NCBI GenBank assembly: GCA_902729315.2
Contig: LR746264.1
Span: forward strand, 2,775,378-2,839,377
From: Spirodela intermedia
Taxonomy: Eukaryota > Streptophyta > Magnoliopsida > Alismatales > Araceae
Length of the DNA stretch: 64,000 nucleotides
Reading direction: 5' to 3'
How positions within the stretch are numbered: position 1 is the stretch's first letter; each line of letters starts with the position of its first letter. Positions 1 through 11,620 of this stretch are shown here, one piece after another. The position numbers and the translations under genes were made by a program. The notes under the pieces were generated by a model. It was not told the DNA's origin, ran no database searches, and saw only the letters and a program-made list of their open reading frames with translations.

Positions 1-734
1 TTGCCAGATAACTTTATCTGAAATTTTAGCCCTTATCGATTTCTTCTTCTGATACAATCGCTCTTGTTACTGGAAGCAGATTAAGCTCAAACCCATTTTC
101 TCTTCATACTTCCATCTAAACCTAAGCCAAACCTCCATTTCGACAAAAAATTATCCCTTCCTATGGTTAAAACAAGTAAAAAAAAATCAAAAAATTGTCC
201 GTTACTATGATTAAAATAAGTAAAGAACATCAATAAAGTTGGCTAAGTTGGCGAAAATCTTCCTCGTGCTGTCTCAAATCTACCTGAAGAAATGAATCTG
301 ATGGATATGGCTCCATGTAAGACTAAATGTTTTAGTGATGATAAATTATATGCTGAATGCGGACGAGATAAATTCATGAAGATAGAAAATGCTTAAAAAT
401 TTCAAAGCGCGTAAATGCAAGAACATTGCCTAAAAATAAGAGCTCAAAGCAACCTCCGTTCCGTAATTTTTTCTTCGAATTTCTCTAAAGACATAGGCAC
501 CAAAAGGTAGAAAACAAATGATTTATATAACGCTAAGGTGAAGAGGGAGAGGGAGGATCTTGCTGCCCGGTCCGTACCTTAAAAGAAGATAAAATAGATC
601 GACTCATGCCAAGTGAAAGGAAAATGAGCTCCTACTGTGCGGTGCCTAAAATGCGAGGCGCTTGGAGGAGAGGAGAGGGAGATCGAAATATGGACGGATG
701 GCTTCAGGTTTCAAGAGGGCGTTTGAGGTGGGGA

Positions 735-741
735 TTTATAT
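735..741 (+). promoter_or_regulatory. Possible TATA box of the 380-aa gene
   Basis: The short motif tttatat lies about 190 bases before the ATG at 928, followed by a purine-rich stretch that would form the leader. Placement is plausible, but nothing independent supports it. Confidence 0.3.
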
Positions 742-841
742 CGAGGGCAATTTAGTCTTTCGCCATCAAGACACTTGCTGCAGCGCTATTAGTGACCGTT
801 GCATTTGAATTTCAAATCCGTCCCCTCCGAACTAACAGTTA

Positions 842-876
<35 letters not shown>

Positions 877-918
877 GAGAGAGAGAGACGGAGAGACCGA
901 GAGAGAGAGAGAGAGGTG
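842..918 (+). repeat. GACA/GA microsatellite in 5' leader
   Basis: A run of gaca units followed by gaga units, interrupted only by a few other bases. It ends about ten bases before the ATG of the downstream gene. Such purine tracts are common in plant leaders and are length-polymorphic. Confidence 0.85.
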
Positions 919-927
919 GAACGGAAG

Positions 928-2271
928 ATGGTGGCGGTGACGGTGTCGTCAGCGGGCAGAGGCTTCTCAAAGACACCCTCGTCGGCGGCGATTGCCGGCC
1001 GGGAGCCACCGGATGGGAGGAAGGCGGCGGCGGAGACCAGCTGCTACTACCCCGGCTGCCGGAAGGACGCCAACTGCCACTGCGAGATCTGCCTCGCCAG
1101 CATCAACGCGACCCTCGACCTCATCCCTCCCGGCTGCAGTAGCATCCAACAGAGGAGCTCGATCACCAAGCTCTCCTCCTCCTCCTCCTCCGCCACATCG
1201 CCCCTACCGGTCCAGAGAAGGCAGCGCACGCCCCTGCCAGCGCCGGCCTTCTCACCCTCTCGGACCACGGAGAGGTCCGACACCGGCAGCACTCCGTCGT
1301 CGCCTCCTCTGCATTCGACGGCGAAATCTCGGCCATCCGCCAAGGATCGTCTGATCCAGACGGAAACAAGATCTTCTTCGCCGAGATTGCCTGGTTTCAA
1401 TCGGCGAGTCCTGAGGTTCTTCCTCGGCTTATGCTTCCTCCTCGCAGCCGATTACGGTTTCCCGGCGGTCGTGCAGTGGAGTCTCGGTGGACCGAGGCTA
1501 TCGCCGGAGATTGTGAAGACGGCGGCGGCGGGAGAGCAGTCGCAGGCTACCGGCGAGCTGAGGGGGAAGCTTGCCTCCCTGGAGACTAGCATGGGCAAGA
1601 TCCTCGGCACAGACAGAGTCTGCAACTGCTCCTCTGCCGACTCTAATTCTTGGGGATTCCTCCAGGTAGAGTAGATCTTCTCCACTCGCTCCCCTTTCTG
1701 ATCGACGTTCTTGGAGACAAAACACTCTTCTTCTGCCCGCAGGACGGCCAGCTCCTCCGCGCCCGGTGTGTGATCTACGAGTCAGCGTTGGAGCAACTTA
1801 GCGTGTGGGGCAGCCCTATTCAGACCTCCGGAGCGATATCCACGGGGCTCTCCTCCCGGTGGCTCACAGTTTTATCCGGCAGGATGACTGAGGTAAGCAT
1901 CATCGTCCACTTCACTTCAACATTCACTATTTCGATCGATCTCCGGCGAGTGCAGGTACGAATGAATCTCCGACTCCGTCTCCGTCCCCCTCCCTTCACT
2001 TCGCTGCGATGTGCAGTGGTCGCCGGAGGAGCTCGGGTTCGCAGAGCCGGCATCGGGAGGCGCCTACAGCAGGTGGACCACTATGACCATCCGCCTGGAG
2101 CAGAACACCTGGGTTCTGGAGTACCGGACCGCGGGACTGGATAACTCGAGGGTGGCTCCTCTGCTGTGGGAGCTGCTGGTCAGAGCCTGGGTTTCGGGCA
2201 CACTCTCCGAATACAACAGCGGCTACAATGCAGAAGCGAATGATCACTCATGGCTGCTACCTCCTACCTGA
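928..2271 (+). CDS. Plant membrane protein of unknown function with Cys-rich N-terminal motif (380 aa)
   Basis: Three exons, 928-1665, 1743-1892 and 2017-2271, joined at GT-AG introns in phase 0. They give 380 residues. Residues 39-57 carry a compact cysteine motif spaced C-x4-C-x5-C-x-C-x2-C that could bind metal. A long Ser/Pro-rich, probably disordered stretch follows. Around residues 161-180 there is one hydrophobic segment (VLRFFLGLCFLLAADYGF), the likely membrane anchor. The C-terminal half contains the Trp-rich segment WTTMTIRLEQNTWVLEYR. The start at 928 is the first ATG; the frame upstream is only repeat. I recognise this as a conserved plant protein type. Some plant annotations of similar proteins mention ERG2/sigma-receptor-like, but I cannot confirm that and assign no function. 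Confidence 0.75.
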
Positions 2272-3656
2272 ATCAATCAGGAAATCACGCCCCCCCTTCC
2301 CCGCAACTGAACAAAAAACCAGTTCATCTCATTACTTGTGAGACTCGTTTTCTCATGCTGTGTTTCTCGAGTTGTGAAAAGAAACTAGCCATTTACGACC
2401 ATTTGACGCGCATCAGTACCATACAAACTTTGGTACAGATGGGACACTCGGCGAGTTCGGGCCATGAACACACTGCTCCCTCCTCCCTCACACAAGGCCT
2501 GCACAATGGGGAGGGAGCAAGAAGGGGCCAATAACACAAGGCAGCGAAGAACCCTTGTCTCTCCCGCCATTCTACAAGAAAAGACTGATTCAGCATCTGT
2601 CACACTAGGTACAAGGAAAATAAATAAACACGAAAGGCTTCACCTTAGAAAGCAAGACTTAGACACAGCACGGCACTCCCGAAGGGGTGAGTGAATTCGG
2701 CTTGGCCGTCTGCCGAAGCACATCCTCCTCCATTCTACTGGGCAAAACTTTTTCAGCATTGGCCACCAGAAGCATCAAAGGCTTCAAACATCTGAAGAGA
2801 GGTGATCCAGCAAAGGGTGGATGATGACGACGATAGTGGTGACTAAAACCTCCTGGTAGATGAGTAAGAGGAGGCCTACAGAAGCCGACTCCTTCCTCCA
2901 TTATATGAGAAAAAGAACTTGACTCAATATCTGCAACAAGAATGACAACGAAAAATAAACTGGTAGCTTCAGCAAGCAACAGGACTTACCATTGGTATTA
3001 TCCACAACTGGAGACAGAAGAACACCATAGCCAAAGAAGAGCACTTCGAATTTACAAAAACATAATACAACCTAGTAACGCCCCAACATCTGAAAGCTAC
3101 ATGATGGAAGCTACAAGCAGGGTCAACAGCTAGCGGGGAAGGCTGGAGCAAAATGGAGTCAATCTACATCACACACTGACACCCTTTCCATCCTTTCCCT
3201 TCCAAGAAAAGAGAAAGATACAAGAAGGCTGGTGAACAGGAGGGGAGCATTGAATGAACATTTAGGCTGTGTATTAAGATCTCTATCTAATGAACCAGAC
3301 AACAATACTACAGATCAACAACAGACAGGAAAACACCACAGCTAAACATCGACGGGCACAGAATGTGCCTAACGTTATAAATAAACTTCTCTGACATGAA
3401 AAGTTTAGTTCTTGCTATGTTCGGGCAAGTGAGCAACAATCTGAGCCACCCCAAGAAATTCCGTGTCATTCTGGCCCTCATTACTTCCCTTCTGTATGAC
3501 TGAGCTGGGGAGAAAAGCTATTTCTTTCCTAAACAAACGCCTACGTCTTTCACTAGTCCCCTATACAGCTAGCCAATAGCAAACACTAATCTAGGATAAG
3601 GTTATTTACAGAACAATCCCGCACTGAACCCTCCACCCTACCCTGCTCTCCGCTGT
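2272..3656. other. Intergenic region between convergent genes
   Basis: About 1.4 kb with no coding frame that looks real. It should hold the 3' UTR of the upstream plus-strand gene and that of the minus-strand gene ending at 3657. Short open frames here have no recognisable domains or codon bias. Confidence 0.6.
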
Positions 3657-4223
3657 TCAAGTGTCCAAATGAAGGATTCGTCTCAAACCCTGTGTCGCCG
3701 TGTCAGTTCTAATGAAGAAATCACTGGATGAAAAATAAGATTTCTTGTCAGGTGAAGACGGGGCCGACTTTGCATGAGGACGATCTTCGTTACCAAATAT
3801 TGGGCGAGAAATTTCAAAGGACACAGTTCGCTGACAAAGAGAGAAGTTGGGCATCGGCAATGAGCTAGGAGGAGGAGAATTGGAGTACGTAGGCCCAGCC
3901 CATCGTTCCGAATCACACAGTTCATCATCAAAGGAGAGAACTTTCTTGGCCAGCCGCGGGCCTATGGTAATTGGATTGCTTCGTCTGGGCTGCTTAGCGG
4001 GCTCAGAGTAAAAGGGCACTGAACGCTGGCTAGTCACTTGCGGGCTGCCAGAAGGGATGATTTCATATGAAGGTGCAGGCAGAATCCCCATCTTAGACTC
4101 GTAAGTCCGGCAGTTTATGCCTCTTAAGCCTCTAGAAGGAGAGGAACGGTAAGCATCAGCAATCTGCGTCCTACCCCCGTTATCATAGCTTCGGTGATGT
4201 GAAATAATCGTCAGTATCTCCAT
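3657..4223 (-). CDS. PNRC-motif small plant protein (188 aa)
   Basis: A single minus-strand exon of 188 residues starting MEILTIISHH. The central part reads WAGPTYSNSPPPSSLPMP, a match to the short proline motif (S-P-x-P-S-x-L-P-x-P) of proline-rich nuclear receptor coactivator (PNRC) proteins. In animals that motif binds the EVH1 domain of decapping protein DCP1 and links to mRNA decay. A basic stretch and the ending LRRILHLDT resemble plant members of the group. The start at 4223 is the first ATG in frame; upstream, 4224-5050 probably holds untranslated exons and introns. The motif is visible; a decapping role in this plant is inference. Confidence 0.6.
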   Translation of the reverse strand: MEILTIISHHRSYDNGGRTQIADAYRSSPSRGLRGINCRTYESKMGILPAPSYEIIPSGSPQVTSQRSVPFYSEPAKQPRRSNPITIGPRLAKKVLSFDDELCDSERWAGPTYSNSPPPSSLPMPNFSLCQRTVSFEISRPIFGNEDRPHAKSAPSSPDKKSYFSSSDFFIRTDTATQGLRRILHLDT

Positions 4224-5703
4224 TTTGCAGATTATAATCCTGTCAGATTTGATCTCCAAGATAATAATTCCTGTGCAGATCGTAACCAGCGTCCGAAGCG
4301 CAGGAATTCCTGTCAAAGGATACCACCAACTGCATGACGATTACAGAAATAGACGTAAGAATGGTGCAAATAAATGCAACTAACCAAAAAACCTGCGGAA
4401 AAATAAATGAGCACTTGGGAATGGGTAGGAAATGTGATGACGAAAACTTAAGGAAATTAAAAGAGAACGCAAAATTCACATAAGGAATTTAACAAACCCT
4501 CGCAAAAAATCCAAACAACTGATCCACAACCAAAACTAAGAACTGATCGAAACCAGTCGGCAATACAATAATTCTGCAACTGACTTTTAACGTATGAAAT
4601 TGGCAGGATATCGCGGTCCGAATCACTGGGAAACTCTCATCATGCAAATCTGTCATTTAAATCACTGTTCATACGGTTCTTCGACTAGGAAAAAAATACA
4701 TGTATTCTGAATGCTTTATCACTTCAAATTTCCAGGAGACGTATCCAGATCCAAACACTGATATGGGATGAAGAACAGAAGTCTGCATTCAGGAGAATCG
4801 AAGAACAAAAAACGCCGCTCACTTTCCTCTGCGAGGAAAAAGAGGCATACCGAAAAAGAAGGATTAATGAACCACTTACTGACGGAGACAGAGTTCTGAA
4901 AGCACACCAAAGTAAAGGCCAGCAATGGACCCCGTCGGATTAGTAGATCTCCGCCTAAGAGTACCCTGAAGCGGCCAATCTCAAGGACTACGCCTTCTTT
5001 AGTCGCAGGAAATGATCCCCAGGGCGTGCCAGAGGCCAACACAAGATCGCCCCTGTCCCTGGCCTGTCAGAGAAGCAGAGGGAGGACGGAGAGCTCGCGT
5101 TAGGATGAGGGACTCTATGCTATGAACTCAACAACCATGAAACGGGGCTTCTAGAGAACCCTCGAGCATGACTGTTGAGCAGCGCGGACTTGTAGAGACG
5201 CCGAGTCCGGATTTATTTATTCCAGATTCTCCAGAGGCGGAGAGAGAAAAAGACGTTAGAGAGAGAAACAGAGAGACGTTAGACAGGAAAAGGACACGGG
5301 AAGTGAAAGACGCCGTTACCACCGCCCCCGATTTTTTCCCCATCACGTTTCCTATGTGACCTTTTATAAATAATATTTATCTTCATTAGGAGGGTTAATA
5401 TGATATATTCCGAGCCAACCTTCGATGAGTGAGTGAGATGCTGTTCCGTCCCGTCTACCGACACGTACCAGTGAAGGGAGGAGGAGAATGCAGCAATGAC
5501 GGCGGCCCAACAAGTGTGGCCCGAAAGCCCAGCAACTGTCGTAACCACATGGACAACGACTTGTAAGAAAGTTATGACGATGACTGTTGGGCTGGTCGCG
5601 TCGGCCCATTACCATTTCCAAGTTGAAAGGGGCGCCCTGACTATTGTATCCCTAGAGGGAGGTAGAGCGGTGAGCCATTCCTTGGCCGTTGGGAGCTCGG
5701 CAG
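4224..5703. promoter_or_regulatory. Divergent promoter region and leaders between two genes
   Basis: A minus-strand gene starts translation at 4223 and a plus-strand gene at 5704, so this 1.5 kb must carry both promoters. The minus-strand side (4224-5050) is AT-rich with likely leader introns. The middle (5050-5300) is purine-rich. The plus side (5480-5700) is GC-rich. I see no clear TATA box for either gene. Confidence 0.5.
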
Positions 5704-8700
5704 ATGGGAGAGGTGCTGGCAGAGCTCGAGCGGGTGCTGCGCTCAGATCCCAAGGTGTGATGATGGTTGAATCCAGAGATTTCCATCTTTCCTTCGCTGT
5801 TTTTTTTTCCCGTCTGTTTTTTACTCTGAATTCGTCCCGAATTCCTCTCTCCCGCTTGCTATTTGGGATTGCGATCTTCAAGGCCCCTTCTGGGCTTCTG
5901 GTTGCTGGAGGCCATCTTCCGCCGTCAGCCAGAGTTTCTGACCACCCGTCTCTTTGCAGGAGACGATAACGTTGGATGAGGAGCTTGTGCTGCAGAAATG
6001 CAAGACGAGGGCGGTCAACACTTTCCTCACTAGTGCTGGTATCTCGTCGGCGCTGGTGTGGGGAGGTAATCTATCTTCTCAGATGTGAAAATTTCCTATG
6101 TTTGCCTTCTGCGTCCTGTTTAGCCTGGTTTCGCCAGACTGCTGACTCGTGTACAGGAAGATCTCTGATCTGCCTGTCTTCCGTTACTATGCTCATAAAG
6201 CTTGCTTTTTCAATTTTGTGAGATTTTCTTTTTTATTTCGTTGCAATTTATAGAGGCAGGTTAGCGGATGACATGGAAGACACGGAAACATTATTGTCCT
6301 GTTTAGCAAATATGCAAGTCTACCAGAATGAGGGTCTCTTATCTGGTCTTAGTTGTCTTATATGTTGGAGAAATTCTGTAGAGAGTAACAGTGATATTCG
6401 AATTCTCGATTAGTATAAAGGACGACAGTCGTCTATTACTGATGGTCTGATGGACAGACGGTTCTTGGGTGAGGATTTTGTTCTGAGTCTGGCAGGCATT
6501 CATGTTTTCTTAAAGAAATGGGATGATATGGGTTGGAGGAATGTTTCCCAAGTAACTCTAGATGTACCTAAGAAGAGCATGATGGCCTGCTTGAGTTTTT
6601 GGCTCTCTTTGATTCAAAAGTAATCGTTTAAACCTCAACTTTTCTTGGCAGTTCCTTCTCCCCTATTATTTTTTCTCATATTTTGTGAAAGGAAAAATAA
6701 CTTATATTTTTTCTATCTACTTTATGTTTGTCCAGCAAAGGGTTCACTGTTGTGATACTCTATGCTGTAGTTATTAGCATTCTCAGATGTACGAAATGAA
6801 AAGTATTTTCAGCTATTTTCCACGTGGTTAAGAGGATTTCTTAATGGAAATTGAATAATTATATGGATAATGTAGACTATCAAGTGACCCAAGGAAAAAA
6901 ATTTCAAGTTATCTTTAGCAACCCTTTGATCTGAGACCCTGGCTGCTGGAGAAATTCACTTTTTGGGTCTAATATATCTTCTCTTTCCGGTGTCTGCTAT
7001 GTTGGACGTGCCCCACTGAAGCTGGGAGTCCATAAATACAAAAGCAATAAGATTCATCATAGGCACGTGCTAATCGTTAATTCGAACGTAAATCATTTCA
7101 ACCAAGGGGTATTCCCTTTTTTGAACGGTTTTTGAATTCCATATTTCTGAACCATATAAGATTTCAAGGTCCAAAAGTGTAACTTAAGGTTTTAATGTGT
7201 AGTTAGCCAGACAATGAGTACTAAAAGCAACGAATTCTTTTTTCCTTATTGTAGCCCATCTCTTCTAGTCTAATCTTACTTACATAATCCTACTTAAAAG
7301 TTATCTACTACTTCCTCTTCCTTTTTTTAAAGCGTGGTTGTAGAGTATTCACAAGGGGTGGAACCTTTTTAACCCCTCGATTCAGGTGGAATCCTCTTGT
7401 GTAATTTTCAACCTCTCGCTAATATCTCTATGTAACTTAATATCAATATCAGTTCAGCCTTTGCAATTCTGTTGACCTACAGCACGAATTACTCTGGAAA
7501 ATTTTATCTGATTTGGCAAAATGCTTAATAAATCTTTTACTTATTAAAATACACGTGGACATCTTTCTGAAGTCTGTAAGCAGTTTAACAATCGGCTGAG
7601 ATGACCAACACTAATCTATCATATTAATAACGTTTAGTAGCATTTCCCACATTACGACCTTTTCCCCACAATATGAACTTTTCTTGCTTGCGATAAGCAC
7701 TTGTGCTTTTATTATTGTTTCTTATGAGATGAAAATATTTTGTATCATTAGTTTCATGCGGTTTTTGGTGGGGAATGCTTGTTGATTGGTAACTATTTGC
7801 TTTTCCCTTTTGAATTATTCTTTTTTTATAGGTTTTAATTGAAAGATATGACCTTCAAATTGCCGTGTTTCTTTATATAACATTTACAGCTACGAAGAAG
7901 CGATTTGGTACACTATCAAGGACTAGCTTTTCTATTGGTAAGTTGAGATGTATGGTTCCCCATATATCAGAAATAGAAAGATATAACTTGGTCATTATAC
8001 TTGGGAGTTTTTTGTGGAGAAAAATTTGTTTTCACTCGTACAGAGTCTGTATTGTAGTTAAATCTTAAATGAGATACTTGAAACCAGCGTCACAGCATAT
8101 AAGTTTTAGAATTTTTTCTCACGTTGGGTTTGTTTATTGATGGTGTCAAGTATTTATTTACCATTAATTCACTCCAAGCCAGTAAACGAAACCCCCCCCC
8201 TTCAACACACACCCCCACACCCACAGACGCACAGACACACACGCCCATCCTACAACTAGAAAAGGAAAAAAAACGACAACTATTTGAAAATAAGTTCACG
8301 TTGAGCTGTAGATTAAGTTATTTAGATCGATATATGAAGAAACGTACCTGTTCTGCTTGGTGAGGAGGCCTGGGAGTCGAACATTAAACCAGTAGTGGAA
8401 TTGGAGTGAACAGTGGCCCAGCTAACGTTCCAAGATCCAAGATGTTGGCCATAGTAAGACCAAGGATACAAATATATTAGTGTCTGGAACCAAGTATAGG
8501 AATATATTAAAATTTAAAATCTATTCAACATTTTTTTGAATAAAAAAGGAGTTGATTCAAAACTAGCACGATTATCTGGAATGAACTTTCATCTAATATT
8601 AAAGTAGACTTCACCTCAAGTGACGTCATCCCTCAATTAGATTTTCATGGCATCATTTTATGACAGTTAACTAACAATATCTCTTCATAAAAGAGATATA

Positions 8701-10027
8701 TTAACACTGACTCCAATCAGTGGGAGGATCCCAATTCAGAAAAACTAACCAACAAATCGACAAAAAATATTTCAAAAATGTTAGTTGAACTCGATCAAGA
8801 ACAAAGGATAATAAGTTAGTTTTTAGATTAAAACGTATGGAAAGAAATGATACGACACATTCTCAAGAAGGCTTTTAGATTTAAGGCTCATGATAGTGGC
8901 ATTCAACTTCCTGTGTTGTTTCTTTTGGAGTACTTTGATCTTTCCATTCACTTACAACAATTTAACAAACCAATTGACCAGGCAGGTGCTGCGCTTTTCA
9001 TGGGCGGGTGGACATTTGATAAGTCCCTGAATTCCTCTGTTCAGAGCATTCTTGCAGCTCATGGAACTCGCATGCAGAGGGAGGTTACAAGGATGTAAGT
9101 GATGTTCGAGCACAGTTTAGTCCAATATTCATGAATAATATCCTATTTAAAAGTTGTTGCTTCAGATCTTTCTGTATGCATCATTTATGTTTACCAGATT
9201 CCATAAGGAGGAATAAACTTAATTGCAGCGTCATGTCCAAGAATTTACAAAACCCTGGGTCCCCCATCAGCAAAATTTTCTACCCAGAGCATGTTTACGA
9301 TGATTCAAGCCGAGAAAAGCCCTTGGTAAGGTGGCGGGCGAGGAACTTCTATCAAGATGGTCTCGTTGCTGATTCTCTTGAAGATGATACCTCTCCCAAT
9401 AAACTGCCCTCTGGTTCAGAACCCACAGGACCATCTGTGAGTACACATCCTTTTATATTATCGTATAACAAAAAGATGAGATGGTAACAATGGTTGTAGA
9501 AATTTATAAAATATGGGAAGCTTTTACTCTTGCGCGGCTCTTCTTCTGTGACCCTATTAGAAACCCGCTGGTCTGTGTTGGAATCCTAGCAATAATCCAC
9601 ATTGTTTGAAATTCCCAGAGGAGCGTGGTTAATCGCTCTGATTAAAAACGCTCTGTTCAAAGTCGGATCTTAGCAATAATCTACGTTGCTTGAGACACCC
9701 ACAGGAACCCAAGTGGTGATCTGATTGAAAAATCTCTAGTGGAAGCTGCTATCATTTTGAGCTCTTATTAATCATCCTCATCTTGTTTGAAATTTCCAGA
9801 GGAACACCAGCGTCGATACTACTGTTTCTGGCCTTGGGGATCTCATAGCTGATCCGCTGGATTACATCCTTGGGTACCCTGAGGACGAGGCTCTCCAGTC
9901 AAATGCCCCTGTCATCAGCAGAAGACAAACCCAGGCCCAGAAGAGGCGGCAGCGGCGACACCCCATCCGGCACGATCGTAATTCCCCTTTCATGGCGAGC
10001 CCTAAGACAAAGACTCTCTCTCTGTGA
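5704..10027 (+). CDS. Conserved plant protein of unknown function (249 aa, six exons)
   Basis: Exons 5704-5754, 5960-6065, 7890-7937, 8986-9094, 9229-9436 and 9800-10027 join with GT-AG introns and consistent phase to give 249 residues starting MGEVLAELERVLRSDPK. It has an N-terminal charged helix, then a Gly/Ala/Ser-rich segment (TFLTSAGISSALVWGAT and GAALFMGGWTFDKSLNSSV) that may form paired membrane or hairpin helices. Next comes the conserved block IFYPEHVYDDSS then RWRARNF, and a basic Arg/Gln-rich C-terminus after LGYPEDEALQ. I recognise the pattern as a plant family without known function. Introns 2 (1.8 kb) and 3 (1.0 kb) are long. Exon 5 starts at 9229; the earlier AG at about 9196 would give an immediate stop. 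Confidence 0.8.
8186..8250 (+). repeat. C-run and CA-rich simple sequence in intron 3
   Basis: A poly-C run is followed by imperfect CA/CCCACA repeats inside the third intron of the 249-aa gene. Low-complexity DNA only; open frames across it are artefacts. Confidence 0.7.
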
Positions 10028-10149
10028 TTCTGGAGATGGGATCTATGACATTTGTGGAGAAACCCTTGTGAAAAATCGTCATTTGAGCTTGTTCAGAAGT
10101 CCTCGCCAGGAATCCTAACCAGTTGCTTCTGTCTCTGTCTCTCTCCTCT

Positions 10150-10176
10150 CTCTAGCTATATATATATATATATATT
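10150..10176 (+). repeat. TA microsatellite
   Basis: A run of alternating ta units directly after the 3' end of the 249-aa gene, followed by short ctat units. Confidence 0.8.
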
Positions 10177-11507
10177 TATACATCTATCTATCTACACATG
10201 TATGTATGCGTCTTTCTCTGCGTGACAAAGATGAGGAAGCTTTTACTCATCATAGAGAGACATTTTGCCGTCGAATATCGTACCAGTCCATGGATGCTCG
10301 AACACGCAGAGGATCGGGGGGTGGGTCGGATGCAGAAGTGAATTAATGGAACTTGCGTTGATCCGGAGAACAGTTAATCGGCGTCTCGATCCACGCGGTG
10401 ATGATGAGTTCTAACACGTGAACGTACGTGTACTTGGCGTGTGACGCTTCGTTGCATTCATTGCCACTCCGGGAGGTGATTAATCTCTGATAGTGAGTCC
10501 TTTGATATGTGTGTCTGTGTGTCGGGATAGACAGAGAGAGTCCAGAGGCCATTTGTGGTGGAGGGGGGAATCTCGATGCATATCATGTGCTTGAGCAATG
10601 CCTTATGACCTGCGTAGAGGACATAGCGAGAGAGAGAGAGAGAGAGTTCCCGAGATCATCATTGTTCCTTCAATGCGCGCACCATCTCCCTCGGGACTCT
10701 CTCTCTCTCTCTCGCTAAGGATGCAAGAAATTCCGCGTGGTCAGCGGGACGCCGCGACCAGAGGAGGGGCTAGTGCAAAACGCTTCGGAGGTCAGCGTAC
10801 GTGTGGTGCTCGTCGAGGCCAAGCAGGAGTCCCTCGTTTTCTCTCTCGTTTTCTCCCTTGCTCCTTCGGAACCCTTTCCTCTCTCCGGCCATGTCCCTGC
10901 CTGCCTCGAAGACAATCACCTGCTCTCGATCTCAGAAGTCACTCGAGCATCTCGATTGTAGATTTAGGCATGCACATGACGCTCGACCCCATACGATTCT
11001 CTCTCCCCCACACCCCCTACATCTATCTAGGTATATATATCAATATATGTAGCCCCTCTGCGGACTGGAAGCACACGACGAGGAGCACACCCGTCGGTAC
11101 TGGCCTGCGGGAAGAACTGGTCAAGTTGGACGTATAGTCTGACATCACTCGCTGATTTAGACACACAGAGTCAAGGTTCCCCTACCTTCCTCTGTAGCCC
11201 TAGGCACGCGCTAGCAGGCCCACAGTTTGGACGGCGCCATCCATTACTGGCCCTTCACTTCGCGTGCCCCGCGGTTCCCACGACCTTCTCTGTCGGAGAA
11301 AGGCACCCACCCGTATTCAACTGTCGTAACGTGGTAGCCGGAGGGCAACGTGACGGAGTATGCTACGTTCTATAAGATTATCACAGAGATGGATGCCGAG
11401 CTTGGAGGTGAATAGGTGACTAAATTATCTCAGGATCAGACTAAAAAAGAGCCTCGTGGAGACGATAGGTCAACCCTTCCATCCACTCTCATCGCTTCCA
11501 TGCAGAC

Positions 11508-11516
11508 GTTGCATGC
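11508..11516 (+). promoter_or_regulatory. RY-like element (gcatgcat) in the GRP promoter
   Basis: A gcatgcatt core lies about 30 bases upstream of the TATA box of the glycine-rich protein gene. RY (CATGCA) motifs are bound by B3 transcription factors in plants. The match is seen; use as a control site is inference. Confidence 0.35.
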
Positions 11517-11541
11517 ATTCACGAGGTAACGAGACGCCTCC

Positions 11542-11549
11542 TATAAATA
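11542..11549 (+). promoter_or_regulatory. TATA box of glycine-rich protein gene
   Basis: tataaata lies about 80 bases upstream of the ATG at 11621 and is followed by a C/T-rich stretch typical of plant start sites. This is the clearest core promoter in the window. Confidence 0.8.
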
Positions 11550-11620
11550 CCCCCTCCCCTCTTGCACCCTGCTTCATCTCGTTCCGGTCGTCTCTACCCA
11601 GCCTCTTCCGATCCCCGGCC

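Larger units (their letters stand above)
1..927. other. Upstream intergenic region and 5' leader of the 380-aa gene
   Basis: No convincing coding frame. The first 550 bases are AT-rich. GC rises towards the gene, and a purine-rich GACA/GA tract sits just before the start codon at 928. The open frame runs upstream of 928 through this simple repeat, but that part is only Arg/Glu/Asp low complexity with no ATG, so it is probably leader rather than protein. Confidence 0.5.
10028..11541. other. Intergenic region upstream of the glycine-rich protein gene
   Basis: The left part is 3' UTR with TA and CTAT repeats (about 10150-10195). The middle has GA and CT repeats near 10630-10720. The right part is GC-richer and leads into the promoter of the gene at 11621. 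An open frame of about 180 codons at 10598-11137 crosses the GA/CT repeats and has no domain or family resemblance, so I treat it as non-coding. Confidence 0.55.

Noticed and set aside
799-927. N-terminal extension of the 380-aa protein upstream of 928
   Set aside because: The frame is open but has no ATG and translates a GACA/GA repeat into Arg/Asp/Glu runs; the first ATG at 928 is the better start.
9191-9228. Earlier acceptor for exon 5 of the 249-aa gene
   Set aside because: Joining at the first AG gives a stop after six codons; the acceptor before 9229 gives the family sequence.
10598-11137. Open frame of about 180 codons before the glycine-rich gene
   Set aside because: It crosses GA and CT repeats, has no domain or family resemblance, and other frames in the same stretch are equally open.
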